Source: Primulina eburnea (Eukaryota; Streptophyta; Magnoliopsida; Lamiales; Gesneriaceae). Taken from it: 64,000 nucleotides of DNA. Positions 1 through 11,700 of the stretch are shown piece after piece. A program made the position numbers and the translations under genes. The stretch covers positions 2,192,761 through 2,256,760 of the forward strand of contig NC_133114.1 in NCBI RefSeq assembly GCF_022965805.1, written 5' to 3'. The notes under the pieces are model-generated. The model was given only the letters and a program-made list of their open reading frames with translations, was not told the DNA's origin and did not search any database. Numbering within the stretch: the stretch's first letter is position 1; the number at the start of each line of letters is the position of its first letter.

Positions 1-3000
1 AAATTTTAAATTTTCCGCAAATTTTCAAACACGGATTTCTAAGCCTCTACAGTATGTGTGTCAAAACAGCTCATCATAACATCATATACTTATACATTTA
101 CTATAATTGAATTCAGTTCATTAGTTGTAACTTTCGTATCAGCTCTAATCGTATCAGCTCTATCGTATCAGCTCTATTCGATGGATCCATCTACATATAA
201 CTGTGGTACCCGACAGCGGGGACATCAGCGACAATATTACCCGTCCACTGAGTCTTTGCCTCAGTTCATGTATCATATATCATCAGTCACAACCAACTCT
301 CATCGTTCAAAAATATCGTCATTTTTATCAGTTATCAAAATCATGCATATACGTAATTTTTCTTAAAATCAAGCATGCAACATCTTTTCCATAATTCATA
401 AAAAGTTATATACGTGATACATAAAAATTTAAAAACACGATAAATTGTGATCAGGGTGCTGCCAGGTAAAATCTTGACTCGGGTGCAAAATGACCATTTT
501 GCCCCTAGAAATCCAAAATGACCATTTTACCCATAGACATCTAAATTTCGACCCGAAACTTACAAAAATCCTTAAAACATACCAAAACATATTTATAAGC
601 ATTTCTTAGACGTAAACTCGAGCCTATTTCAAAAATTAAACTATTCGTTTTAAAACTTGGACCGGAGCCCTTGTTTTAACCTGAATAAACCCGAAACCTA
701 ATCAAATTCTTCCCAACTCAAAACATGACTTAACTCTACTTGTCCAGCCTCTAAACCAAGTATTCCAGACCCCTTTATGACCCCAAACCATAACCAAAAG
801 CTGCTAGAAAATTTTTGCTCAACCTAATCGATAACTAGCCGCGACCCTAGCACTAAACCACCGACCCTACACCTAACCAGCTGGGACCAAGTGGGGTCTT
901 TAACTCCTAATCATTATTACAATGCAATTTGATTAGAGTTAATTTATTATAGAAGAAACAGGCAAAAAAAATTTTTATAATGAGCCCAAAACATGTCAAC
1001 CATAATATGATACTAAAAATAGTATATAATATAGTCTCTTCATAATATATCACAATATAAAATAAGCTCACACATACTTAAAATCAACTACAAACAACCA
1101 AACTCATAACCTCGAGAGATGTCCCGGTATATAGATACATATAAATATAAATATACACTGGGAAAGACCACTAAACCTCACCTTAACTGTGACTCCCTCC
1201 AGACGTATCATCTCTGGTCTCCTGATATCCTGGAGTATATGTCATTGTCCACAAACAAAGACAATAACAGCCCCCTCTGGGGAGGAGCAAAGCTCCGTAT
1301 GGAACAACCATAATAAATACCACATGTATCTGAACAATGATATATGATATGCAATGCATGTATGTCATAGAGGTATCAGGTCACATGCCTATCCACTGAG
1401 CATGTATCAGAATCAATCAAATCTATGCTCGAGCTGGCACACTGGCCTCAATCAAGTATAAGGGATAATCGTATGATAGCGTCGGCAAAGCGCCATCAAA
1501 TTTCAAATCTCAATCAATCAATCGTAGAGGCCACAATGACTGTGCTTTAAAGGACCACATAATGCCAAACATAGCATCGTGCTCACAAAACCCAGAATCA
1601 AATCCAATCATATCAAGGTAACCAAGGATCATAGCTCAACGTGTATGTCATGTATGCCACATAAACTAAACAAAGAAGGCATAAAGACACGTATTCTCTA
1701 CCAAACATATATCATATGATACAGACACCTGTCGTATGTTATTCGGTCGCAACATATCTCAATTTTTCGTCTCCAGTCAATGTAGCTTTAATATTTCATT
1801 ATAGAAACTCTATCTACATCAATAACATATTCATTTTAATCAATAAATTCATTAAAATTCAACATTTCAAGTTTAAAAATCCTTTGAAACTAATTCATAT
1901 CAAATTGAAATCATAACATAATTCAATTCTGACTTTTAAAGTTAGTTTCTTGTCAGTTATTCTATCTCATATATTGAAATCAACTTCAAATACATGTTAT
2001 TCCAGCGATTCTAGAAATAAAGGTGCTGGATCGAGAAGAAAATTACCTCAAAAGGACACTCTCGACGCGAGGATTCCAAATATATAATTTTTTTCGAGTT
2101 TCAACAACATTTCGAGGTATATTCGAACAATAGAATTCGATTTCCAACTTGTTTCTTCGAACTTTCAGAGGAAGAATGAAGGAATTTATCGTAAAACTCA
2201 TTCTTATCAACATTAAATATTGTGCAACTGAGTTGTTCGCGCTGGGGCGCAAAATAAATGGCACCATAGCGCCCCACGTTCTGCCGGAACATATTTTTGC
2301 TTGGCCACGCGCAGGGACGCGCAAGAAGTGGCGCCCTAGCACGCCTTGTTCTGTCCGAAACACTATTTTAAGTTTCAAATTAGCAAACGTGGTCAACATG
2401 AAAGTTGTAGCTTTCATTTGCCACAAACCTCACTCAATTTGGATATCGGACGCGAGAGTTATGCTCATTCTCCAAAAATATGTCAGTGAAGGAACTGCAA
2501 TGCACACGATACACTTCGGGATGATTTTGCCCCTATTTCCAAATGAATTTGGACAAAACTCAAAACATGAAAGTTTTAGTAATATGTATTAGATTCCTAA
2601 TGAAATTAATTTCATTTCATTTGGACTAATACTCAGATAATTATGCTAAAAAACGTAACATGTGTCACTTTTCCATTGCGGTTCAACATATTTTTCAAAC
2701 ACAAATCAATTTCTAATACAATCTTTCATTATCACTACCTATTTTCTCACTTTCATTGTCAATTATATACTTAATACACTTAATAGCATAACAATTTCAT
2801 GAATTCTCGATAATCAAAATAGGATTTACGATAATACGATACGTTCCCATCTTAGGACCCTTCTGGACCGACCTAAACCCAGCCCTCAGCCCCGAGCAAG
2901 CGCACCACTCAAAACACCACGGGAAGGGCACACCCAAGCCTCCCTTGAAGCGCATCGGCTTCTAACCTAAGGACCCTTATTCTACTCGAGACCAACTGAG

Positions 3001-3250
3001 TTTGGGCCTCCCCTGGACCTCGGTTGGATCTTCCTAGACCGCACCTTGGTCTTGTTCAGCCCCCTTTCAGCTGAGTCTTCCCTAATCTTTCACCAAAACG
3101 CCCAAAACCCTAGCCTCCTATGCACCACCTTTCGGCCTTCACCTAACCATTGTACACCCTCGAATCCAGCATCATGTCTCCTTATTTTACAGCCTACACG
3201 CCCCTTAGCAACCATAAAAATCGGCAGCCCCTTGCAACAATGAATAAAAA
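1..3250 (-). repeat. Non-coding LTR-retrotransposon-like sequence (probable gypsy LTR, distal part)
   Basis: No convincing protein-coding frame exists here; the open frames are short and unrelated to any family I know. The stretch reads as long retrotransposon LTR or untranslated sequence in minus orientation. It has runs such as paired 'aaaatgaccattttgccc'-type repeats near 485-530, GC-rich islands near 2235-2345 with gcgcc/ggcgc motifs, and it is contiguous in style with 4580-5246, which ends in the LTR-like terminus TGTAAGACCC on the minus strand. Assignment to Ty3/gypsy is an inference from that terminus and from length, not from coding sequence. It could also be several overlapping old fragments. 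Confidence 0.4.
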
Positions 3251-3259
3251 CGTGAGCAT

Positions 3260-4575
3260 GAGTCATAAAAATGCAAAGTTTCATGTCAAACTTAATCAAA
3301 AACATGCACACAAGTTAGATCAAAGGATTTTCATGCATTTACATATAGTTCAACTGATTGTTCAGTTGATAGGTGGTTCAGCAAAAGACCTTCAGAAGTC
3401 CAGCCAGCTGATGAAGAGTTCAACTGATGAAGAGCTCAACTGACCAGTTCAACTGAATCAGTGAAATCAGTTCAGCTGACGAGCGAACTGATTTCACCGA
3501 ACCAGTTCAACAGACCAGTTCAGAGCATCAGTTAGCAATCAATTAGTTTGCAAAACACTACGTGCTAATCTAATGAAATCCAGCTGTGCACAACGGTATA
3601 AAATCAATTGTACTATTAATAGTACAGTAATGAACGTTGCAGCAGACCATAAAGCCAAAATGTTCCAGAATGGGTACAAGACAAATTTCGAGGAACAAAT
3701 TCAAAGTTCAACGAACATATTTGATGAGTCTTGATGTACGGATTCATTTCTCCTATAAATACTAGATCAAGACCATCAACTGATGCACGTAAGTGTGTGC
3801 GGAAAAAGAAGAGTGTGTGAAAATCAGAAAGAAGAAGAAGGGCATGCAGAATTTATATCAGCTTGTAAGAATCAATCAGCCCAGATTTGAGGGAACACTT
3901 CAACGTGTTATCAGCTTAGATTACAAGCACAATTTCCTCAGTGTGTGAGAACACTTTCGTTTTGTATTCATAGATCAGTTCTCACACACGCACACACAAT
4001 CACTCACAAATACAGAGAGAAAAGAGATTATTGAATAGTTGAGCGAGTCTTGCACAAAGACGTAAAACTTGTGTATGTAGTCTTTAACACATAGATGTTA
4101 AACAAGTGTTGGCTGGAAGGTGTTGCCTTCAGTTTAGACTAGGAGTTCAGTTAGACAGTAGGGTAAGTCCTAAGATGAGTGAGTTTGTACAGGCAGTTGA
4201 ATAAATCAAAGTCTTCTAATGGATACTACCTGAGGAGATAGAAGGGGTGACGTAGGAGCTGTTGAAGTCTCCGAACATCATAAACATATCTTTTGTACTT
4301 AACTGTTTAACTTTTGTTTTAAACTGATTTGATCAGTTCGAGCTGATATCAGCTCAGTTCTCACCATAACTGAACTGATACAAGCAAGAACTGAACTGAT
4401 ACAAGCAAGAACTGATCCCCCTTATTTTGTTAATCAGTTTACACAAGCTAAAAGCTTTAAACTGATCTGCTTTCTTAACGAATGATTACTTCGAGTATTT
4501 TCTGCTTGGTTTAAAACCAAACTCGATTTAATTCATCGGTATTTACATTCTTAGAACACGAACTATTGCAACTCA
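3260..4575 (+). repeat. LTR-like block rich in CAGTT/AACTG motifs
   Basis: Between about 3345 and 3545 the motif CAGTT-N-AACTG and its halves recur many times, and they recur again near 4325-4450, where a 21-bp stretch is directly duplicated (4377-4418). A TATA-like box (cctataaatac) lies near 3754. The order, motif cluster then TATA box then a GA/CA-rich leader, looks like an LTR of a plant copia element inserted in the surrounding LTR-like DNA. I could not find a clear target-site duplication, so the ends are approximate and the identity is tentative. Confidence 0.4.
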
Positions 4576-5246
4576 TTGAGAATATTGTGTTTGAAGCACC
4601 ATTTCAGGTGCCCGAACCGATCCATCGTGATGTCTCGCCGAAAATTCATCGGAAAACTAATCGAAAACACCCAAAATCGACTGGAAAATGTCGGAAAAGG
4701 AGGAGAAGCAACGCGCAGAAACATAGTAGAAAACAACAGCTTCGATCTTGCTGAATCCTTGCTTAAATTTACCGATTTATGGCTTGAATCGTAACTTAAG
4801 GTGTTAGGAACACAATCCTTCAAGAATTTTTGAGTTTTGAATTGGACGAAGAAGTTATGCGATTATTCGGTAGCTGCTACAGTGGTGACACGAATGGGAA
4901 AAAAGGAAGCTTACGGGAAAAGCTTGTTCTCCATTTCTTTCTTTTTTTTTTCCTTTTCTAATAACGATAAATGTGTGTGTATTGTATGTATATGTATGTA
5001 TTTTAATAATAATTGGTTATTAAAAATAGTAAGTCAGTCTCATTTATTCTGGTTTGTATTTATTTTGTTCCCGTGTGTTATTTAAACTCTATATGTATTT
5101 TATATCATTTAATTCTTCGATATACTAAAATACATATTTTTAACACACTTTCAAAAATTATTTGGCGTAAATAATTATTTTGATTTACAACACAATAATT
5201 ATTCTAATTATGTTAAATTACCGGATAATATATTTTAGGGTCTTAC
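4576..5246 (-). repeat. LTR-like terminus (TGTAAGACCC end), probable gypsy LTR
   Basis: The minus strand begins at 5246 with TGTAAGACCC, a start often seen in plant Ty3/gypsy LTRs, and runs leftward through AT-rich sequence. It is interrupted at about 4575 by the CAGTT-rich block. No coding capacity is seen. The other end and a target-site duplication were not identified. Confidence 0.4.
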
Positions 5247-5594
5247 AATAGATTAAAATATATCAGGTTAAACCAATTATGCACACACATTATTGACACA
5301 TATACAGATGCAAATTCTCAAATTTTGACACTTTTGTGTGTGCACGTACACTCACACACACATACATATATGTATATATAAATTACCACATGAGCACAAC
5401 TGCACATAAATTCACCTACAAACTAAGATGAACCCTAATGCCATGTACTTAGCTCTTCTAAGTACTCATGCAATCTTTTCTTCTCGATTACACCCCTATG
5501 AAAGTAAGCAAAACAACCTTAGAGAATGATTTTCGGTGTTACAGTAATACGGAAGCACAAGTGACTTAAAAATTTTGTAGAGATACAAAGAGTT
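5247..5594. other. Intergenic, no gene seen
   Basis: AT-rich sequence with a CA/TA-rich low-complexity tract around 5335-5380. A second TGTAACACC-like LTR end may lie near 5543 on the minus strand. I see no gene or RNA. Confidence 0.5.
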
Positions 5595-5950
5595 TGTTGG
5601 AGGAAAGGGTATGCACGTTGATAAGCATAAAAATGCTAGGGAATTTTGTAGAATGTTGTGGAAAAAAGATTAAGTATAAAAGCATTCAGGCCAATCTAGA
5701 GAAGTGTGGAAAGTTTGAGGAAGATTTAAACACTTTTAGGGCTCTCCTGTGTGCATAGAAGACAATTGTAGAGAGTTCTAGAACCTTCAATTGTATAGAG
5801 TAATGTAGAATATTCTGGTGGCTTGAGCTCCACCATTAGACAAAAGAATGATTTAGATAGTGTAGGAAGTTGTATATAGGTGCAGGAGTTCATTAGTAAA
5901 TCACTCAACAATTGAATAAATTTGTTCTTCACACAACCAAGTGTTGTGAT
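5595..5950 (+). repeat. LTR-like remnant beginning TGTTGGAGGAAAGG, copy A
   Basis: This block and 44392-45010 share extensive sequence in the same orientation, from TGTTGGAGGAAAGG to a common end near 'aagtgttgtgatg'. A TATA-like box (agtataaaagc) lies near 5672. Length, TG start and TATA box suggest a solo LTR of a copia-type element, but no coding sequence or target-site duplication supports it. The flanking segment after it (5951-6650) is inverted relative to the 37-44 kb locus. Confidence 0.45.
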
Positions 5951-6280
5951 GTTTTTCTCTTTATTCTTCTTATTTTAAATTCTTGATCATATTTTAGAGT
6001 ACCCGTGATGGGTAAAATTTTCAATTACTTTAATCTCCAAGTTTCCATATTTATATTTGTCATGACTAAAAGAGTTCAATTATATACATATTATACGAAA
6101 AAAATAAATATTTTTAACAATATCATTGATTTAAAAAGATAGTTAAGAATATAAAAAAAATTAATTTGCTTGGTTTAACTATGTTCACCAATTTAAATTA
6201 ACGTCTAGTGGTAGGCATACACATTATATGTATTTCATGTTACATAATATTTATGTGAACTTTTAGAGATTATATTAAAT
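5951..6280 (+). repeat. Duplicated segment S, inverted relative to 43986-44391
   Basis: Reads as the reverse complement of 43986-44391, with about 85-90% similarity by eye. It is non-coding and AT-rich. Together with 6461-6650 (reverse complement of about 37022-37280) it shows that this whole segment has an inverted paralogue that was later split by copia 2. Confidence 0.6.
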
Positions 6281-6460
6281 AGTAGGTTTTTTGTGAGACG
6301 ATTTTACGGATTTTTATCCCTGAGACCGGTCAAAATTATCCATATTAACAATAATAATTAATATTTTTGACATAAATTTAATATTTTTTCAGGAGTGACT
6401 CAAATAAGAGACTTTTCTCATAAAATTGACTCGCGAGATCGTCTCACAAATTTTTTTTAT
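6281..6460. mobile_element. MITE, GTGAGAC-type termini, copy 1
   Basis: The ends read tttttGTGAGACGATTT at the left and GATCGTCTCACAaa at the right, forming an imperfect terminal inverted repeat. The interior, with a degenerate form of a recurrent 'gggttgacccgtctcac' motif, matches the elements at 37287-43982 (interrupted) and 60947-61129. There is no coding capacity, and the size of about 180 bp is typical of a MITE. The superfamily is not assigned. Confidence 0.6.
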
Positions 6461-6693
6461 ATTAAAATATAAAAAATCACAAAACATTTTTTTAATCTTA
6501 GATTTCATATAATCATTTAAAAATTCAAAAACACAGAGAAAGAAAATAAATTGTTGATAAGATAAAGAGTGTTTTAGACAAATATAAAATTAACCTACGA
6601 TTTCATTCGGTTAGTATTTGACGCTCTCGTATTATATAATAATATAGTATAGATATAATTTTTCAATTTTTGTTAAAAAATAGTTTTTTTTTT
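6461..6693. other. AT-rich non-coding, paralogous to 37022-37280
   Basis: Part of segment S. It contains no gene. The reverse complement is recognisable around 37022-37280, including the 'tacgagagc' and 'accgaatgaaatc' stretches. Confidence 0.5.
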
Positions 6694-7204
6694 GAGCCTG
6701 AAAGAAGAACCCATATTATTCAAAAAGAATTTACGTGTGTGGACATGAATGAGGCTGAGGGGAGACTCACTGTTTCTCAATTGCATCAACTTGAGGAATG
6801 GCAATTAAACCCTAAAACTGTTTTTTTTTTATGGAGCATTAATAGGTTTCTACTTAGGCTCAATCTTCCTGGACTTTCTTAAAAAACGAAAAGAGATTCT
6901 CTTTTTAAAAAACAAAAAGTATTATATTGGACTTTCCTAAAAAACAAAAAGAGATTCTCTTTTTAAAAAACAAAAAGTATTATATTTAAATTAATGAAAA
7001 ATTATCTTAAATACTTTTTGGTTTTTTAAAAAGAGAATCTCTTTTCGTTTGTAAGGAAAGTCCAGGAAGATTAGGCCAAGTAGAAGCCCATTACCATAAA
7101 AAAAAAAAAAAACAGGTTTAGAGTTTAATGGTTATTCCTCATGTTGCTGCAATTGAGAAATGGTGAATAACATGGTTCTTCTTTCAGCTCCAAATTCTTT
7201 CAGG
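6694..7204. repeat. Foldback (inverted repeat) directly upstream of RPL7A exon
   Basis: The left arm (about 6694-6925) and the right arm (about 7010-7204) are near-perfect reverse complements. The left arm starts gagcctgaaagaagaac, and the right arm ends in the complementary gttcttctttcag region, adjacent to the RPL7A coding exon. A ~55-bp piece (about 6876-6985) is also directly duplicated inside. The right arm carries the splice-acceptor-like end (ctttcag) in front of the exon, so the inverted duplication includes host intron sequence. It resembles the differently sequenced foldback at 45606-46004 at the equivalent place in another RPL7A copy. Confidence 0.75.
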
Positions 7205-8795
7205 CTCCAAAAAAGAGCTAAGCTTCTGCTGCCAACAAAAATGCCGAGAAATTGGTCAATCCACCCTTCGAGAAACGTCCTAAGCAATTCGGAATAGAAG
7301 GAGCTTTACCACAGAAAAGGATCTTCATAGATACTTGAAATGGCCTCAAGTGGTGCGGATTCAACGGAAGAAGATGATTTTGAAGCAGCGATTGAAGGTT
7401 CCGCCGCCGATTCATCAGTTCTCCAAGACCCTAGACAAGAACTTGGGTTTGTTGCCCTTATCTAAATCTTGTCGTTTTACAGTATATATTTTTTAGTTTT
7501 GTTACGGAAAGGGGGCAGCGATGTAAAGTTCGTTCTTTTTGTGTTGATCTTCAATTGATCCGAATCTAGTCGGAGCTCGTGAGATTTTTATTAAGGAATT
7601 TTTTTGGTTGATGCGACTCTGTTCTATGAATTGATGGTGACCTTGTTGCAGATGTTTTCATCTGTTGTGTTTAATGATTAAGATGCATATATGACTATAC
7701 ATTTAGTTCCAGTCCAAGTTATAGATTTCATTCGAGCATTGACACACTAATTTGTTCAAGTTTTAATAGGAGTTGAGTGGTATACTTTGTGCTGTACTGT
7801 TGTTAGTGTCGTTTTGAGTGATAAGTTGCAATATTTAGGTACCTTTTTGTTGGACTCGTATCTACTTGTTTTACATTCTTGATTGATTTGCACTGGAGGG
7901 ATGTAAGGTATTGATGTCCTTGATCTGCTGAATACTGTATTGACAGGAATCCATTATGGTAACATATTACTGAAGCATTCTAGCTTGCTGATAGGAAATA
8001 TTTCGAGGGATACTGTCAGTCAAATACTCAAATTATTATTTTTTGGATTCACAGCTTCAAATCTGTTCAAGATGATGCTCAAATACAGGCCCGAGGATAA
8101 AGCTCAAAAGAAAGAACGCCTTCTGAAAAGAGCTCGGGCTGAAGATGAAGGAAAAACTCCGGAAGTTAAGAAGCCTATTGTCGTTAAATATGGACTGAAC
8201 CATGTGACCTATCTGATTGAGCAGGTGGGTTTGTTATTCTGCTTCTCGATGTGCATGCTTCGTCTAGTAAGTATTAGCAACGAGAAACTGATGGTGCCAT
8301 CAAACTTCTATTGCAGAACAATGCCCAGTTGGTTGTTATTGCTCATGATGTGGATCCAATCGAATTGGTTGTATGGCTCCCTGCTTTATGCAGGAAAATG
8401 GAAATTCCATACTGCATTGTAAAGGGGAAGGCTAGGTTAGGAACTGTAAGTGTTTTTTATGTCATGGTATTTGATAAACCCTTTGTAAATATTTGTGATA
8501 CCAATTTAATTTTGTTTGTGCATGGTATTTTGCAGATTGTTCACAAGAAGACTGCATATGTCTTGTGTCTGACCTCCGTGAAGAATGAAGACAAAATGGA
8601 GTTCAGTAAAATTTTGGAAGCTATCAAGGTAAGAGATTTACCAAAAACATGCTGTAAATTTTCTGCAGCTTCGAACAAGCTCTATGTGAAACTAGGAAAA
8701 AGTGGGGAGGGGGTGTTATGGGCTCAAAATCTCAGGCTAAGACAAAAGCCAAAGAAAAACTCCTTGCAAAGGAGGCTGCTCAAAGGATGACCTAA
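7203..8795 (+). pseudogene. RPL7A: 60S ribosomal protein L7a (eL8) pseudogene, copy P1
   Basis: Introns are retained, so this is a genomic duplicate and not a retrocopy. Coding blocks that match the eL8 family are 7203-7446 (N-terminal part, ending KTLDKNL), 8055-8224 ([15 protein letters not shown] to YLIEQ), 8317-8445 ([19 protein letters not shown] to RLGT), 8536-8628 (IVHKKTA to LEAIK) and a residual last exon of about 8692-8795 ([17 protein letters not shown]). Introns obey GT-AG. eL8 is a structural protein of the large ribosomal subunit. Breaks: no ATG exon, an in-frame stop early in the first block, a 1-bp frameshift near 7313 with a following stop, and a deletion of about 107 bp that removed the last intron's acceptor and the first ~10 codons of the last exon. 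The same deletion is in P2 and P3. The 3' part lies inside tandem unit 1. Confidence 0.88.
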
Positions 8796-10018
8796 GGGGG
8801 GGTTTTATTGTCATATATGTGGTTGAATGAAATGATAAATTTAATTGTTTGTGTTATTTCCCAGATTTTAATTAGACAATGTTTTTTTTTTCGATTATCG
8901 GATTTTTTTGCCAGTTTTTGATTTAACATTGGTGAGGGAATTCATTATCTAGGTTTTCTTGAATGAAGATCTCTGAATGACTAGAAAATATATTGGTAGT
9001 AGGAATCATCAAAGGAGAATTCATGGGGTGACTTCTTGGTCTCTCATGGGTTAATATTCCTTTGCTGCTTCAATTTTCACCCTGATTTTGCACATTTACT
9101 AGAAAAATTAGACGGTAAAAACTTATTTCTTCTCATGGTATCTTCTATGAATACCACATTAATATCGTAAACCTGCAAGTGACATTTTTATTTATTGGCT
9201 TATTTTAGTGCGAACAATAACAATTTAGTGATTGGCTCTTGATAGCAGGTGCGTGATAGATATTCATCTATATAGTATTACTATGATTCTTATGTTGAAA
9301 CGAGGATCGCATTAATGGACACACAAATAACGGTCGTGTAGTTATTTTCTTTTTTATTTTATTTTTTTTTCAAGTTATTGTTCAATAGTTTGCCAGTCGT
9401 TTGTGAGTTTTAATATTTTATTTATATAATATAATTATATATTAAATAATTATATTTCAAATCTTTATTTTCAAGTAGATTGTGAATCTTCGAATATTTA
9501 GATTCGATCTTGAGCATGAACTGATTACGAGTAAAAAATATTAAAATTTGAATACTTAAATTTACGATCCAAATGTTAATCACGTGATAGCTAGTCGTGT
9601 CAGCTGTAATTAAACTTGGACACATAGACTGATTCAATGTTAACCACGTGATAGCTAGTTATGTCTACTATAAATTTAGATAGTTTCTTTTGCTTGATAA
9701 ATGATAGCTTATGTATATAGACTCTGTACATGGTGAATTGAAAACCCATAGAAATATTTTTCCATGTCTCCGTTTTCATCTCAACAAATAGTAATAGTAG
9801 TATTAATAATAATAAAAAATAATTATACCAAATTAATTTTTAGAGACAATAAATTTTACAAGAAACATAATTGACGATGATCCTTGTTTACTAGCGGATA
9901 ATTAAAGAAATACTTACGTTAATGCACAATGTCAAAATGAATTATAAATGTTAAAACTTGTCAGATTATATTCTAAAATCTAAATATATGTAAGCTTATA
10001 GTTGTATTTTCCATATAA
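8796..10018 (+). other. RPL7A downstream flank, no gene
   Basis: AT-rich DNA that follows the pseudogene stop in every copy (13143-14363, 17488-18711, 47689-48807 continuing at 58664, and inverted at 23178-24278). It contains a poly-T/AT tract near 9350-9450 and a repeated 'cacgtgatagctagt' pair (about 9579 and 9644). It probably holds the old 3' UTR and flank of the parent gene. No open frame is conserved. Confidence 0.6.
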
Positions 10019-10504
10019 ATCTCAGACTGAAGCGGAAGGAAAAACTCCTGAAGTTAAGAAGTCTATTGTCGAGAAATATGGACTGAACCATGTGACCTAT
10101 CTGATTGAGCAGGTGTGTTTGTTATTCTGCTTCTCGATGTGCATACTTCGTCTAATAAGTATTAGCACCGGGAAGCTGATGGTGCCATCAAACTTCTATT
10201 GTAGAGCAAGACCTAGTTGGTTATTATTTCTCATGATGTGGGTTCAATCGAATTGGTTGTATGACTCACTGCTTTATGCAGGAAATGGAAATAACAACCA
10301 ATTCGATTGGATCCACATCATGAGCAATAACAACCGATTGCGCCTTGTTCTGAAATAGAAGTTTGATGACACCATCAGTTTCCCGGTGCTAATACTTGCT
10401 AGATGAAGTATGCACATCGAGAATCAGAATAACAAACCCACCTGCTCAATCAGATAGGTCACATGGTTCAGTCCATATTTCACGACAATAGGCTTCTTAA
10501 CGAT
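10019..10504 (+). repeat. RPL7A exon-intron inverted repeat (hairpin H1)
   Basis: The left arm (10053-10260) is sense RPL7A: the end of the [12 protein letters not shown] exon, the full intron, and the start of the next exon through DVDPIELVV. The right arm (10294-10502) is the same stretch in antisense. The spacer is 33 nt. Arms match at roughly 90% by eye; the right arm resembles the normal gene more closely (for example in the aacaaggcgca region), while the left arm has its own substitutions. A transcript crossing it would fold into a ~210-bp duplex homologous to RPL7A. There is no translation potential. Confidence 0.85.
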
Positions 10505-10820
10505 GATCCTTGTTTTGTACTATTGATCCTCCGTTGAAAACCCATTATTTAAGTAAGATCAATCAATCTGAGATTGTCTGTGACTTAAATTCAAACACCT
10601 GAAGTGTTTTTCTTTCAGGATTTGATGAAATTTTACCCATTGATGATGGAAATTTTTTATTATAATGTGAGGGACCAAATATCCTGAATAAGAGGATAAT
10701 TATTCTTCATGACGTATGATGATGAAATATGTTAATGGAATCTGTGTTATGAGTTTTTTAAACATTGAAATTGTTAATTATTCATGATCAATAATTATTT
10801 TGATAAATTTATATTTATAA
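10505..10820. other. Non-coding spacer in tandem unit
   Basis: AT-rich, no gene recognised. The join after the hairpin falls at 'gatgatccttgttt', which also occurs at 9878, suggesting a microhomology-type junction. Confidence 0.45.
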
Positions 10821-11700
10821 CACTAAAATAATTTGGTAATTACAAACAATTTGAAAGCATCTACTTCAATAGGACTTATCACTGCTTAACTGAAACTCTT
10901 AGTATACTTCAATCTTAATAAAAATTATCATTAAGACTTCTTACTTTCAATTACAAGGTTTCACAAGGAAATTTATAGGCACTAGTTGATCTTCAATTGA
11001 TCAAATAATAACTTATCAGCGTGCGCTTGCTTCGATCAGTTTGGCTTGCAGAAGGTTTTTCAAGAAATTCAGAGTATCAGATTATTCAAAAAATCAGAGA
11101 GTCAGAGGAAAGTTTAAAAGCTTGTCTAACTGATCTATATATAGACTTCATTTGCAATGGTCATCTTTATAAATTATATATTTGTTTCTAATTACAGATT
11201 TCGTTGTTGTCATCTCATCGTCCTTTCTGACAGATTCTGGTAATGTACATGAATTCTGACATTTTGATGGAAATCAGTGACTTTTGGTACGGAAAAATTT
11301 ATCCGATATTTGAATTGAGCTCTGATTCTTAATCACTGAGTATACTGATAATATTTAGAGACTTTTTGAATTTGAGCTGACTGATCGATTGAAATAACCT
11401 ATTATCAGTTGGGCTCCATCAGTTGTGCTTGGATCAGTTTGCATATCACTATCTTTTTTGCCTTTGAATAATGCATTATTAGTTTGGCTCAATAGTCAGT
11501 TAGACTCCGATTGATTTAGAAAAATTTTGCTCGTGATTATTCATTTTATTCTTTAATTCATTTAATTAGGCTCTATAATTATCTATTTGATCAGTAACAT
11601 TGTTAAATCAGCAAAACTGAAATGTTTTAACACAGTGTATTTGATGTAATGACTTCCAAACCAATGATGTCATTATCTTGTTATAGGACAAAATTCAATT
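10821..11700 (-). repeat. LTR-like block with ATCAGTTTGGCT-type motifs (also in unit 2)
   Basis: Read on the minus strand there is a TATA-like box (tctatatatag, near 11140) followed by a leader, and upstream of it clustered copies of short CAGTT/AACTG motifs (about 11395-11510). This layout resembles the 3.26-4.58 kb block. It is probably a solo LTR or fragment, and its ends are not defined. The truncated tandem unit 3 stops just at the left edge of this block. The equivalent copy lies at about 15166-16045. Confidence 0.35.

Noticed and set aside
3046..3443. Frames of 65-97 codons near 3.1-3.4 kb
   Set aside because: They cross from one LTR-like block into another and show no recognisable domain.
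7940..8790. Two overlapping ~160-codon open frames (repeated at 12287, 16632 and 46744)
   Set aside because: They read through RPL7A introns; only the parts between GT-AG borders match eL8. They are not genes of their own.
9422..9637. 71-codon minus-strand frame conserved in each tandem unit
   Set aside because: Conservation is explained by recent duplication; the sequence is AT-biased and the frame is changed in the diverged 48.3-kb copy.
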